This document shows positions 46,398-56,649 of a stretch of 64,000 nucleotides of DNA, piece by piece. Positions within the stretch are counted from its first letter, which is position 1. The number at the start of each line of letters is the position of its first letter. Source of the stretch: Phocoena phocoena (Eukaryota > Chordata > Mammalia > Artiodactyla > Phocoenidae); assembly GCF_963924675.1 (NCBI RefSeq), contig NC_089220.1:156425270-156489269 (forward strand). The letters are read 5' to 3'. The notes below the pieces were generated by a model, which did no database searches, was not told the origin of the DNA, and was given only the letters and a program-made list of their open reading frames with translations. The position numbers and the translations under genes are program-made.

Positions 46398-48165
46398 GAG
46401 TATCATTCAGGGTCCCAGCAGGTAACATATGCCACAATCCACAGGACCATTGAAAAGTGTTTGATGGTGGATGCCATCAGAGACAGAAACCGCGCCAGTT
46501 ATTTTACAGAAAGAATTTAATATAAGGGTGTGTTTACCGGGTAGCTAAAAGAGTAAAAAGGGAACACAAATAATCACAGAGGACAAATCAGCTGCATGAA
46601 GCAGCTTGGGCAGAGGGACTATGGGAAGCAATTGAAATTATTAGAACATAGAAAATTAGAGAAGGGACCTCATGGGGCAGGAACCAGACCTCCGAGGAGG
46701 GGGCTTCCCTGGTTGGTGCTGATGGCTCTTGAGGGGGTGTGATGATGATGGATCTGGAAGTTTTGAAAAACAAACCGGATTCTGTTTTTGCTGCCACTGA
46801 AACAAAATGCCGCTGCCATAGTGAAAAAGTGAAGGTGCCATGATGCTGATAGGAACAAGAGGCAAAAACAAGAGAGAGAATTCCTTCTTCTTCCTCCAGG
46901 CTCACATCTCCCTCAGCACAGAAGAACCTAACAAATAGCTATGGCTCTCTCAGAGATGCAAATCAGGCCCTGTGTCACAAAGCAGGATAGGGGGTGGGGG
47001 TGGCGGTGAGTCTTGACACTGAGAGTCAAGAGCCTTACAAGCAGCGCGGGAGTATTCAGAAAGGTTGGACAGCATTAAGGGAAATTAATGCAGTGTTTGA
47101 AGAATCTCAGGGATGGCAACAATTGGGGGCGTCATCAGGCCAATCCCAACATTTGAGAGGCTCATGGAGACCCACCTACCATATGTCTGTACATATTTCA
47201 AAGTTATACCTTAAGCAAACAAACTGTGAAATAAAATATATTATATCCTCTTACCTTAAAAATATCATTTCATGATAACCTGGAAGCTGGCTTTGAATTT
47301 ATAATCTTGGAGTTCTGTTGGAAATTTGTGGCATAGGGAGAGCCAGCAATCCTTGCCCCTCAGCCATCAGCCTGTCCCCTCACTTTTCTTCCCACCCCCA
47401 GCTCTGTACTGACTCATGAAGGAGTCCCACATGCATGAGTCTGGACAACCCCACCCACATAACCTAGCTCACTTCACTCCCCCATAAGCAACTGAGCCTT
47501 AACCACTCCTTGAACCTATGGGTGAAAACATTGAGTGCATGATCGACCCAGAAATGAGGCCAGCAGAACCTGCAGCTAGGCTTGGAGCCATTTGTGCAGA
47601 AGTAATCGGAGTCCCTCGTACTCGGATCTTGATTGAGAAGGGAGCAGTGCATGCACTCCAGGTGGCGTGGCGCCTTGTCCCTAAGGGACAAGGAGAGGGG
47701 ATGAGGAGGGTTATGACCAAGAGGGGCAAAGCAACAGCCTCTAAACCCTAAAGACAATGCCCACAAGCCCTAATGACAGAACAGGAAGCCTTATCATCAG
47801 TAGGCAAGAAGGGGCAAGGAAAGAGAGTGGTCACCAGAAAATAAGAGAGTCATCGCAGGAAGGGGTCATCTGACAGAGGCTGTGGCCTTCAGAGAGGACC
47901 GCTGCCAGGGCCAACCAACCCTTTGCCTAATAGGGAGGTAAACAGAATATAAATACCCCCATCTTCACCTCCTCCTTCCCTCTGCTCTCCCGCCATCATC
48001 TCCTATTGGCTGAACCCAACTGGAAGCCAAAGGGCGAGAGTCCAGACAATGCAGCTCACAGAGCTCAAGGTCCTGGGAAAAAAGGGAGATGGAGAAAGGC
48101 AGAGAGTGGATCTGGAGGGGCTAGCGGAGGCGATGCAGTACATCTGGTGCACCAATCTCTCCAAT
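46398..48165 (-). repeat. Unnamed LTR-like interspersed repeat (tentative)
   Basis: The + strand start (attcagggtcccagcagg, then cagaaagaatttaatataaggg) and the part at 47990-48120 (tctcctattggctgaacccaactggaagccaaagggc, gagagtggatctggagggg) resemble a dispersed mammalian repeat whose sense strand ends with an attaaa-type signal and a short terminus. I cannot name the family. The middle (46980-47280) may be unrelated insert or flank. Open frames in this region have no recognised domain. Confidence 0.33.
47673..47693. other. Perfect hairpin-forming inverted repeat
   Basis: Two 10-base arms, ccttgtccct and agggacaagg, are separated by one base. A 12-base perfect palindrome (agtgcatgcact) lies just upstream at 47646-47657. 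Confidence 0.85.
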
Positions 48166-48705
48166 ATTAGTTTCTTCCTATGCCCAGTCCCAGCTGTGTA
48201 TGGTTGAACCCCCTACATCTCCCTCTCTCTCTGCCCTCCTGGCTTTCATCCATCATCTGTCACCAGAGTCTCCTGATGTCAATCTTGTGTGCCCCCCAAA
48301 GAGCCCAGCCTAGTCATGATGTAGTCAGGGGTCAAATTTCTAGCCCTGAACATTCTGAAGAAAAGAAGAGAGATGAGTAACCGTTTGGTTTTGAGACCAG
48401 ATAACCTTGAAAGAGCGATGCGTGCTGAGCACAGAGGAATTACTCAAGGAAATAAAAAATGTCCAGGGAAGGAAGTTGATCATGATGACAATATACCACT
48501 GCCCTTTGTCCTACTAACTAGAAAAAAAGCACATTTTTCTCTTGGTCTCTTCATCTCCTTATTAGTTCTGATTTCCATTTGTATTTTGTTTTAATCTTTT
48601 TGTTTACGTGACATCCTTTTTTCAAGCTTTCCCAAATCTTTTTAAAACAGAAGTAGCATTTAAATGTATATAATAAATAGTAGCAGGACAGTGAATGGTA
48701 ATTTT
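48166..48705. other. Unannotated DNA
   Basis: No recognised gene or repeat. Short open frames at 48180-48594 lack known domains. Confidence 0.4.
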
Positions 48706-48830
48706 GTGCAGTGCTTCTCAGAGGTCTCATGGCCACTGATTCATAGCAGAATCATCCTTATAAAAAAATGTGGATTTCTGGTGCAAATTCCAGGTTTCTG
48801 GGGTTTGACCCAAAGTTGATTCTCAAAAAT
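48706..48830 (+). mobile_element. MER5-type hAT transposon fragment
   Basis: Forward MER5-like blocks: gtgcagtgcttctcagagg, agcagaatcatccttataaaaaaatgtggatttctggtgcaaattcc, ttgattctcaaaaatcactgat. It is diverged and the right end is approximate. Confidence 0.55.
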
Positions 48831-48839
48831 CACTGATGA

Positions 48840-49035
48840 CGTGGTTAAGAGTAGAGATCCCAGGGTTATAGAGTAGCTGTGAGATCTAGGGACGGTTTCT
48901 TTACGTCTATGAGCCTTATTTTCTTATTTAGAAAAAGAAAAAATAACAGCAGCTCTTCTGTAGGGTTTCAGTAAATATCAAAAGAGATAGTACATGTAAA
49001 GGGCCTTAGTACCATCTTCATCTATCACCATTAGG
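48840..49035 (+). mobile_element. MIR SINE
   Basis: Forward MIR order: gtggttaagagtagagatcc, tagctgtgagatctagg, gagccttattttcttatttag, gtagggtttcagtaaatatcaaaagagatagtacatgtaaagg. Lies directly after the MER5 fragment. Confidence 0.8.
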
Positions 49036-49139
49036 GACCAGGGTTTAGTCTTTGCCCTGGGTTTCTGTGGAGTTGGCCGCTGTGAAAGGTAGCCCTTTGC
49101 TTGACTAAATATAGAGGGAATCTCAATGGCTCTGTCAAC

Positions 49140-49500
49140 TGAAAAAATAAATGCACAGCCTAAAAGTTGAGAATTATGTTTTATTTGGCAGACAAAACTG
49201 AGGACTTAAGTCCAGGACACAGCATCTCAAATAGCTCTGAGGGACTGCTCCAAAGAGGGAAGGGAGGAGCCAGGATATACAGGAGATTTTACAACAAAGA
49301 CCAGGTGTCTGAACATCAAAAGATTACAGTTAAAGGAAACAAGATATCTCAAGTTAAGGACTTTAGCGCTTTTCTATGTGTGGGAAGACACAAGAGTCTG
49401 AGCCCACTGAAATCATTCCTTTAATATGCACCTCAGCTATCTGGAGCCAGTGTCCTGTGCTTTCTCATCCTGAGTCTTCTCAGGGTGAACCATCAGGGGT
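49140..49500. repeat. Dispersed cetartiodactyl repeat, possibly LTR-derived (tentative)
   Basis: The block gttgagaattatgttttatttggcagacaaaactgaggacttaag, followed by cacagcatctcaaatagctctgagg and gaggagccaggatatacagg, resembles a repeat I recognise as recurrent in cetartiodactyl genomes. I cannot assign family, orientation or edges firmly. The 85-codon frame at 49167-49424 lies inside it and is probably not a gene. Confidence 0.38.
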
Positions 49501-51404
49501 GGCTGTAATGTAATGGCTCAATGGCTGCAGCATCCTTTGTTTACTGATACGGCAGGCAACATTTTTTTCATTGAGAGGTTTCAAAAACATAGGATCCTCC
49601 CATACTGTGCTAATTTGGGTATTGACTCACCCATTAGGGCTTTGCTCACCATAATTGCAACAAAAAAAGTTGGGACAGGCATTTCAGCCCCACTCTGCAG
49701 ATGGCAAAAGCAAGGCATGGAAGGGCACACTGCCTAATCCAGGGCTGTGTGATGCTTGGCTACTGTAGCTATACAGAAAACTCTGGAACTGCAAGTCTTG
49801 AGAGATTATTTTTCTTATTGCATTGTGCCACTGCTTTTACTCAGCTTGCATTGAGAATGCCTCCTAGTTAGAAATTGTACCACCAGGCATTAGAACTCTG
49901 TGCAAAGTCCATCACTGAAAAAAGCTGAGGCATAATAGAACACATTTGAAATAGCTCAGCAAATACACGTGTTCAGTTACAGAGCATTCAAAGTAAATGA
50001 CTTGGCTACTTGAAGCAGAAAGTAAGAAAATAAGCCTGGCTAAATAAGGGAATCTTTTCTAGATTTTTCTTTCTTTTCCCTGAGGTACTCAGGGAAGACT
50101 GCCAGGTGTAGTGCTAGCAAATTTTAGGAAACAGATTATTTCAAGAGGTAAAGGGAGAACTTGTCTGGCTCCCTTGTGTTTTGGGGGGTTTTTTTTGGTT
50201 TGTTTTGGTTTGGTTTTTAAGTAATATTGATACTCCATCTCTTTCCAAAAATCATTGAAACAGCAATCATTCCTCCTGCTCCAGTGTCTCAATTTTTAAC
50301 AGAGTTGGTTTAAGAACCCTGCAACCTCTCTTGCTGAAGGGTGAAGAAAGACTTCGAGGTGAGGTTTTAATTCTATGTCACAGCCTAAATTGTTTCCTTG
50401 CAAAGTCTGGGAGCGTGCGTGTCAGCACACACAGCATGATACATTGCCCCCCAAATCGAAAACCCAGGGAATGGGTTCAATCTAATGTGAGACAAGGACG
50501 GCAGGCTTCTGGCTCTTAACACCCACATTATCCTTATCTCCTGCACGCAGTTCCAGGCTCAGGGCTCAGAAACTGAGATCCTCTCAGGAACTACTTGCTT
50601 CGGGGGATGTTCACAATAGCCATCAAGAGAAATCTCACGGCTTGCCTATTTTCCAGCAAAACATCTAAGCCAGGTTTGCCTTTTGACAGAGAAAAAGGGC
50701 TTTTTAACATTCCTAAAATCTAGGAGATCTGCCTCCCCGCACAGTGATTCATGACTAAAGAGGAGGTTGTGGAACAGCAGGGAAGGAAAGGTTGATCCTC
50801 TCCATCCAAACTGGTGAATGTTACAAGTGATAAACTCTTCAGATAACTTCCTGATGAACAGAAAAAGAAAGTCTGCATGGCAAGTGCTGGGTTCCTTCTG
50901 GGGAAGGAGGAAAGTGTCTGTCTACTTCCACCCATAATTAAAACAGATGAGACTACCAAGACTGCGGCCACTGTGAGAATCCTGGCCTCAGTTAAGTGGA
51001 TGGAAATTCGTGGTACTGATGTCCATTTTCATGAATCCTCCCCCAACAATCACATACACATCCTGAGGAACTCAGTGTCTTACTGTTCTAGCCCCTTTGT
51101 GTTTATCCAATGCCCACTGAAGTTCCCTGTTGCCCACTTAATTACCTATCCACCTCGCTACCCCAAAAGACCCACACATGTGAGGCCTTTCTCAAGCCTT
51201 GCTGATGCCAGATTTATTTCCAAGACTCTTCCCAGGTTCATAAATTTTACATGCTAATTTGGGTTAATTTGTGAATAAATGTCAGTGGTTTCAAGTGCTG
51301 TCTCTGCAGATCGGATTTACATCTTACTAGGATGTATACCTGCTGATACAGGTTAAAAGAAGGAGTAATGAGACAATGAACTTCACTGGAACAGGGATGT
51401 TAAA
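49501..51404. other. Unannotated DNA
   Basis: About 1.9 kb. A G- and T-rich tract lies at 50180-50218. The 126-codon frame at 50877-51257 is one of the longer frames outside repeats but shows no recognisable domain, signal peptide or repeat. Confidence 0.45.
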
Positions 51405-51586
51405 AGTAGCCACCACTAGCACTTTGAATAGATAATACTCTGGGTGCTTTAATGTGTATCAAGTCATCAAACTCACATCTACCCTATGAGGCAAATCCAG
51501 TTATCATTCCCATCTTACAGATGAGGAAACTGAAGCAGAGTGTTAAGTGGCTTAGCAAAAACCACACAGCCAGAAAGTGTTGACAC
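51405..51586 (-). mobile_element. MIR SINE
   Basis: The + strand shows reversed MIR in order: ctgggtgctttaatgtgtatcaagtcatcaaactcacatctaccctatgaggcaa, cccatcttacagatgaggaaactgaagcagag, cttagcaaaaaccacacagccag. Well preserved. Confidence 0.9.
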
Positions 51587-51587
51587 C

Positions 51588-52262
51588 TGAGTTCACTACA
51601 AAGCTACAGTCATCAAAACAGTATGGCAGCAGTCCCCAACCTTTTTGGCACCAGGGATGGGTTTCATGGAACACAACTTTTCCACGGCAGGCGGGGGGGG
51701 GGGGTGGGGCATGGTTCGATGGTTCGGGCAGTAACACGAGCGATAGGTCAGGTGGTAGTGCAAGTGATGGTTCAGGCGGTAATGCAAGTGATGGGAAGCG
51801 ATGGGGAGCTGCAGATGAAGCTTCACTCACTCACCCACCACTCACCTCCTGCTGTGCGGCCCAGTTCCTAACAGGCCACGGCCCAGGTGTTGGGGACCCC
51901 TGTGACACAAAAACAGACACAGAGATCGATGGAACGGGATAGAAAGCCCAGAAATAAATCCAGGCATTTATGGTCAATTAACCTATGACAAAGGAGGCAA
52001 GAACATACAATGGAGAAAAGACAGTCTCTTCAACAAGTGGTGCTGGGAAAACTGGACAGCTACATATAGAAGAATGAAATTAGAACATTCTCTAACACTA
52101 TACACAAAAGTAAACTCCAAATAGATTAAAGACCTAAATGTAAGACTGGATACTATCAAATGCCTAGGGGAAAACATAGGCAGAACACACTTTGATGTAA
52201 ATAACAGCAATGTTCTTTGGATCCAACTCCTAGAGTGATGGAAATAAAAACCAAAATAACTA
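51588..52262 (+). mobile_element. L1 LINE ORF2 fragment, split by a hAT element and lacking its 3' end
   Basis: The left piece (51588-51629) reads ctacaaagctacagtcatcaaaacagtatgg. The right piece (51903-52262) resumes with cacaaaaacagacacagagatcgatgg and continues through gacaaaggaggcaagaac, gtggtgctgggaaaactggac and tggaaataaaaaccaaaataa. This is contiguous ORF2 sequence between RT and C-terminus. It stops at an A-rich point without the ORF2 end or 3' UTR. Confidence 0.88.
51630..51902. mobile_element. hAT-Charlie (MER1-type) non-autonomous DNA transposon
   Basis: The element opens with cagtccccaacctttttggcaccaggg and closes with aacaggccacggcccaggtgttggggacccctg. The ends form imperfect terminal inverted repeats built on the ggtccccaac core. 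The interior contains a G-run (about 51692-51704) and variants of a ggttcaggcggtaatgcaag block repeated about four times. It interrupts L1 ORF2 sequence. I could not confirm a clean 8-bp duplication. Open frames here, such as 51577-51942, are artefacts of the repeat. Confidence 0.78.
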
Positions 52263-53414
52263 AACACAGGTAAGCATGGTTCCAGGGCCCCATGCTTAAC
52301 TGCTCTGCAACACGATGGAAAAAGAAAGTGAGGGACATGTGGTAACAAATGAAGATCAGGCAAATGAGAACTAAGGCTATATATTCAGAGTTTTCTACAG
52401 TAAAAGAGTCAGCCATCGTTTCTCATGGTTTTGCTGAAACTCAAGGGCAGGGAGAGGAGTGGAAAAGCTTTATAGAGGACAAAAAGAAAGGGCTTCAGGG
52501 ATGGAGGCTGCTTGGGAGCTGCTGTCAAGGAGAAGCTATAGGTGGGCTAACTAGAAGTCATCCTATGTGATTGCTTAGAGGTTCATACTTGGCTTTCCCT
52601 GGTTGGTCCCAAGTTGGAAGCAGAGACAAAAATTAGAAAAGCTGTCAACTGTTGATCGAGTCCTGGTCATTTTAGGCTAATTGTTATCAGGGCTTTTTGT
52701 TTATTTGTTTCCTGGACCATTTACTAGAAATAGTGGTCTTTTTTTTTTTAACAAGACTGACATGAATAGCTGGTCACTCAAGAGTGTGAGTTGGATTCCT
52801 GGACCGGTTGCTGCAGATAGGGGGTCAGAGTTCTATTTTTCACATGGTCTGGCCATTGTCGGTTTATATATTCAGTCTCTCAGGCAGAAGAATGTTCTGG
52901 AATCATTCTTTTGTCCCCAGCATGGAAGGAGGCCTCCCTCTGGAAAGGAGCCCTCCGGCTGACAGCAGATTCTTTCAAGGCAAGTTTGTGAATTAGGTTG
53001 GAGTCTTGATTTCTGGCAACAAGCTGTCTGTTGAGTTCCCTAGTGCTGGTCTTCCCTCTACTACTTAGTATTTGCCTGGTGGTGAGGAGCCAAGGGTCAG
53101 AGAAACTATTGGTCTCATCCCTAATAAACTTCAGAGGTTCAAGGTCATAGCTGGTGAAGAAGGAAGGGACAATATTCCCTTTCCACTTCCTCTAAGTTAA
53201 GACACAGATCTTAAAAGTACCACACAAGGAAACCGGAGGTATACCAACCTGGTCAACTTGCTTGGAGGACTGAGGCCCTTGTCAATCGCTGGTCACCTGC
53301 ACAGCAGCCTACAGCCTTTCACGATGTTGATAGATGGCTCTGTTTTCAAGAGGACCAGGCATGTCCCAGAGAAACTCAAGTGTAAACAGCACAAGTATAA
53401 ACAGCACAGCCAGC
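52263..53414. other. Unannotated DNA
   Basis: About 1.15 kb with no recognised gene or repeat. Short open frames at 52681-52996 have no known domain. Confidence 0.45.
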
Positions 53415-53530
53415 CAGTAAATATTTCTTAAGAAACAAGTCTCTGTTCATGGTGATAAAGGAAGTAGAACAGAATGATCCTGCCTTCAGAAGGTCCTCCA
53501 GTCTTTTGTGTGAGATGCCATTTTCCATTG
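53415..53530 (-). mobile_element. L2 LINE 3' end fragment (tentative)
   Basis: The + strand shows cagtaaatatttcttaagaaac, then gaatgatcctgccttcagaaggtcctccagtctt, similar to the reversed L2 terminus with its ctgccctcaaggagctcacagtct block. Diverged. Confidence 0.42.
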
Positions 53531-54019
53531 ACTAGAGCAGATGACAAACAAATTCAACACCAAGCATTCAGTGAGTTTTGCCTTGAGAAATACACAAGCC
53601 CCTAACGAGGTATGACTAGCTGTGATTTTATTGCCCCTTTCTAACATGAAGTGAATATGAAAGTGTTTGCACTGGGGGACCTGAATCGATTATGTACCCA
53701 CACTGGATGAAAGGGCTGCCAGCATTCCACCTGGGAAAGTTCCGATGTAACGAATGCCAGTAAGCAGTGTTAAAACTGGAATCCTAACACAGAATAAAAC
53801 AAAGGCTCCTCCTAGCCACCAAGTGAGCACAAACCCAGAAGCACATTGGCCACTAGCAACGGAAGTGGAATGCTGTTGAAGGCATGGAGTGTTTGGCCAA
53901 GACTGTGATCTTACTTCTCCTCCCAGCAGGGAGCAATTTGGGACCAGGGAAAAGGTCACTGGAGAGCAGATGTGAGGACTCTTCTGTTATAGAGGGCACA
54001 GCAAGGACAGAGTCAGTTT
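53531..54019. other. Unannotated DNA
   Basis: No recognised gene or repeat. The 89-codon minus frame at 53690-53959 has no known domain. Confidence 0.4.
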
Positions 54020-54110
54020 GATGAACCTGGTTCTAACCTGATTCAGTTACTACTTAGAGGAGTGGCTGGGCAATTACTTCCCTCTCTGGGCTTCAATGGA
54101 CCTTGAACCT
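54020..54110 (+). mobile_element. MIR SINE fragment (tentative)
   Basis: The string cctggttctaacctgattcagttactacttag, followed by gctgggcaattacttccctctctgggcttcaatgg, resembles the forward MIR head. Confidence 0.5.
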
Positions 54111-55196
54111 GATGGAGCTACATCGGTAATACAGCTGTGATATTTTTGTATAGATTTGTGTATAGACATAAAAATTGTTTTAACATAAATTAAAAGTATT
54201 TCATGTAAAAAACTATCAGCATAACATGACTAGCATACACTAAAATGATAGCTACATAGCAGAAATATGAGATTATTAAACAAATAAGAAAAGAAGAAAA
54301 GCCTAAAATTTTGCAAACCCTTCTCACCATTAACTATGGAGATAGAGATAAAAGAGCATTTTCCTTTAGGAAGATGCACATGGAACAGAAAAGGAAGTGT
54401 AGGAGATTGCCCACCAACCAGGACTGACCTAATCTGAATATCCCTTCCAATAGCATGTGTAAAATAATTCTCTAATTTGAAATTCTGTTGGCAAAAAAGT
54501 GGCACAATGAACTTAGTAGTCTTTCCAGGACCCTTGAATGAGTGTCTAGGCTTCTACATCTGAAGGAAAATATTTTGTTCCAAGTCATCCTTAAGATTCT
54601 TAAGCCTGAAGTGCCTGGATTCCTAATCACTGTAATACACGCACTTCTGTGGGTTTTCAGTTTCTCTTTGATACACACACTGGAACTAAGCAATCAGCCC
54701 ACGCAATTCCTCAGCTCTTCTCCAATACTTGATGAAGAGAATGAGAGACCGCAAGAAAACCTGTAAGATTATGCTTTCTATTTTTAACGTAAGGATGCCC
54801 ATTTCTACCTTAAACTATTCCTTTGTGATTTCTTTTGAAAACCAGACATGATTTCTGGAGATGCGTATAGGCAAGTCGTGCACGTGTGTGTGCATGTGTG
54901 TGTGTGTGTGTGTGTATAAAGAAATGCAGTTACACATCCCCACTCAGGTTACAGCGATTATTCTTAGATATAAACATTCCACTTAATCTAGTATGGCTAG
55001 TAATCCTATAACTGGATTAAGTGGATTTCTGCCTACAATCCAAAGAAACCCAAACAAGGCTCACTTCAAAGAAATGACACCAAGTACTCTTCTCTCAACA
55101 AGAAAAAGGATGTTTTAATTAATGAAAAAGATGTCCTATCATATTAAAAATTAGGCGATCACCCCCTGCATTCTTGTCAACAGTGAGCCAGGAAAA
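54111..55196. other. Unannotated AT-rich DNA
   Basis: About 1.1 kb with no recognised gene or repeat family, apart from a TG microsatellite at 54883-54916. Confidence 0.45.
54883..54916. repeat. (TG)n microsatellite
   Basis: A TG run interrupted once by CA. Confidence 0.93.
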
Positions 55197-55202
<6 letters not shown>

Positions 55203-55249
<47 letters not shown>

Positions 55250-55253
55250 CACA
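55203..55253. repeat. (AC)n microsatellite
   Basis: About 25 AC units with one G interruption near the 3' end. It is the longest microsatellite in the window and is likely to vary in length. Confidence 0.97.
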
Positions 55254-55362
55254 AAAGGCCACAAATAAAATGATGCTTTTGTTACATTTCTTAACTTCTA
55301 ATTTTCTATCATAATTTTTTATTGGGTTCCTATTATCCTCAGAATAGAAAAAAAAATATGTA

Positions 55363-55385
55363 TGTGTGTGTGTGTGTGTGTGTGT
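55363..55385. repeat. (TG)n microsatellite in SINE A-tail position
   Basis: About 11 TG units abut the tail end of the minus-strand SINE at 55386-55577, where an A-tail would be expected. In the SINE sense strand it reads as CA repeats followed by A-rich sequence. Confidence 0.93.
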
Positions 55386-55577
55386 TTTGCGGTACGCGGG
55401 CCTCTCACTGTTGTGGCCTCTCCCGTTGCGGAGCACAGGCTCCGGACGCGCAGGCTCAGCGGCCATGGCTCACGGACCCAGCCACTCGGCGGCATGTGGG
55501 ATCTTCCCAGACCGGGGCACGAACCCGTGTCCCCTGCATCGGCAGGCGGACTCTCAACCACTGTGCCACCAGGGAAG
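55386..55577 (-). mobile_element. CHR-type cetacean SINE, full length, tail replaced by CA repeat
   Basis: The + strand reads gcggtacgcgggcctctcactg through ccactgtgccaccagggaagc, the complete complement of the SINE from tail block to head. The promoter-like boxes are intact. No clean target duplication was found, perhaps because the tail has evolved into a microsatellite. Open frames on both strands at 55119-55624 come from the SINE and microsatellites. Confidence 0.95.
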
Positions 55578-56378
55578 CACTATATATATCTTTTTATGTT
55601 AAGGAAAGGCAAACCTTGAAATAGAAGACAGTGTTTTAAAAAAGAAAAAAAATGAAGTTCAGTACTTTCAGGATGAGAAAAGTAACAAAGCCGCTTGAAG
55701 CGACGTCTTGCAGTGCACTGAGCAATATTAGCAGCAGATGCCTGAGTTCTGGCAGAAGCAGCCTTTCAATGAAGCGCATATCAAAATAAGGCCATGTCTA
55801 TGGTTAAAAGCACGGAGCCAAGTGGGAATACATCCCACGAGGAGGTGTGTAATTTTGGCTCGGTTCCTGGAGGAAAGTAACAATCCCGTGAGAGGTTCAG
55901 AGAACAGACCTTGTGCTGAAAACCCCTCAGGATATAGGACAACACTGATAACAATCAGGGAAAGAAATTTGACAAGCACTTTTAAAAACTTATTCCTGTC
56001 TAAGGTACCTGGCACCAATAATCCATTCAAAATAGCTTTAGAAGCACTGGGGTTCTGTATCCAATGGTGGTTATCTATGAAATTGCCACTAAACACTAAA
56101 ACCATCCCTACAGATTGTCATGCATGGGTCTTATGCAAATTCGTACATTACAGGATAATGTGGCAGTCATCCCCAAATAATCTCTATACTGCTAATTATA
56201 CCCACCGAAATTTGACAAAATACAAATAGTGTAAGTGATGCTTTTGTTGGCAGAGTTCAGGTAAATATCTTTTTCAAGAGTTCATTCTGATTTTGTTACA
56301 TATGGACTGGTTGGTGCAGGTTTCAGGGAGGGAGTTTTCATGGTCATTGGTGAGTTTAAGTCTAGGACACTTAGGTAG
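55578..56378. other. Single-copy-looking DNA with a 163-codon open frame
   Basis: No repeat is recognised. An open frame at 55738-56229 (+, 163 codons) is the longest outside repeats, overlapped by a 125-codon frame on the minus strand (55728-56105). Neither has a recognisable domain. A perfect octamer ATGCAAAT lies at 56133-56140. The frame may be chance in a conserved-looking non-coding segment. Confidence 0.4.
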
Positions 56379-56394
56379 ATGAACCCTGTATTTT

Positions 56395-56633
56395 AAAAAA
56401 ATTTTTAAATTGCAGTATAGTTGATTTCTAATGTTATATTAGTTTCAGGTGTATAACAAAGTGATTCAGCTATGTATATATTATATATAGCTCTTTGTCA
56501 GATTCTTTTCCATTATAAGTTATTACAAGATATTGAATATAGTTCCCTATGCTATATAGTAGGTTCTTGTTGTTTAACTATTTTATATATAGTAGGTTGT
56601 ATCTGTTCATCCCAAACTCCTAATTTATTCCTA
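56395..56633 (-). mobile_element. L1 LINE 3' UTR-only insertion with 16-bp target duplication
   Basis: The + strand shows the reversed L1 3' UTR: agtatagttgatttctaatg, gtataacaaagtgattcagc, atatagttccctatgctatatag and gttcatcccaaactcctaattt. The 16-base atgaaccctgtatttt flanks it exactly (56379-56394 and 56634-56649). Only about 240 bases were copied. Confidence 0.95.
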
Positions 56634-56649
56634 ATGAACCCTGTATTTT

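Noticed and set aside
51577..51942. 121-codon Gly/Ser-rich frame with repeats
   Set aside because: The repeats are the internal repeats of a hAT transposon inserted in L1.
55119..55466. 115-codon minus frame with a Cys-Val alternating run
   Set aside because: It reads the AC microsatellite and the SINE; no gene support.
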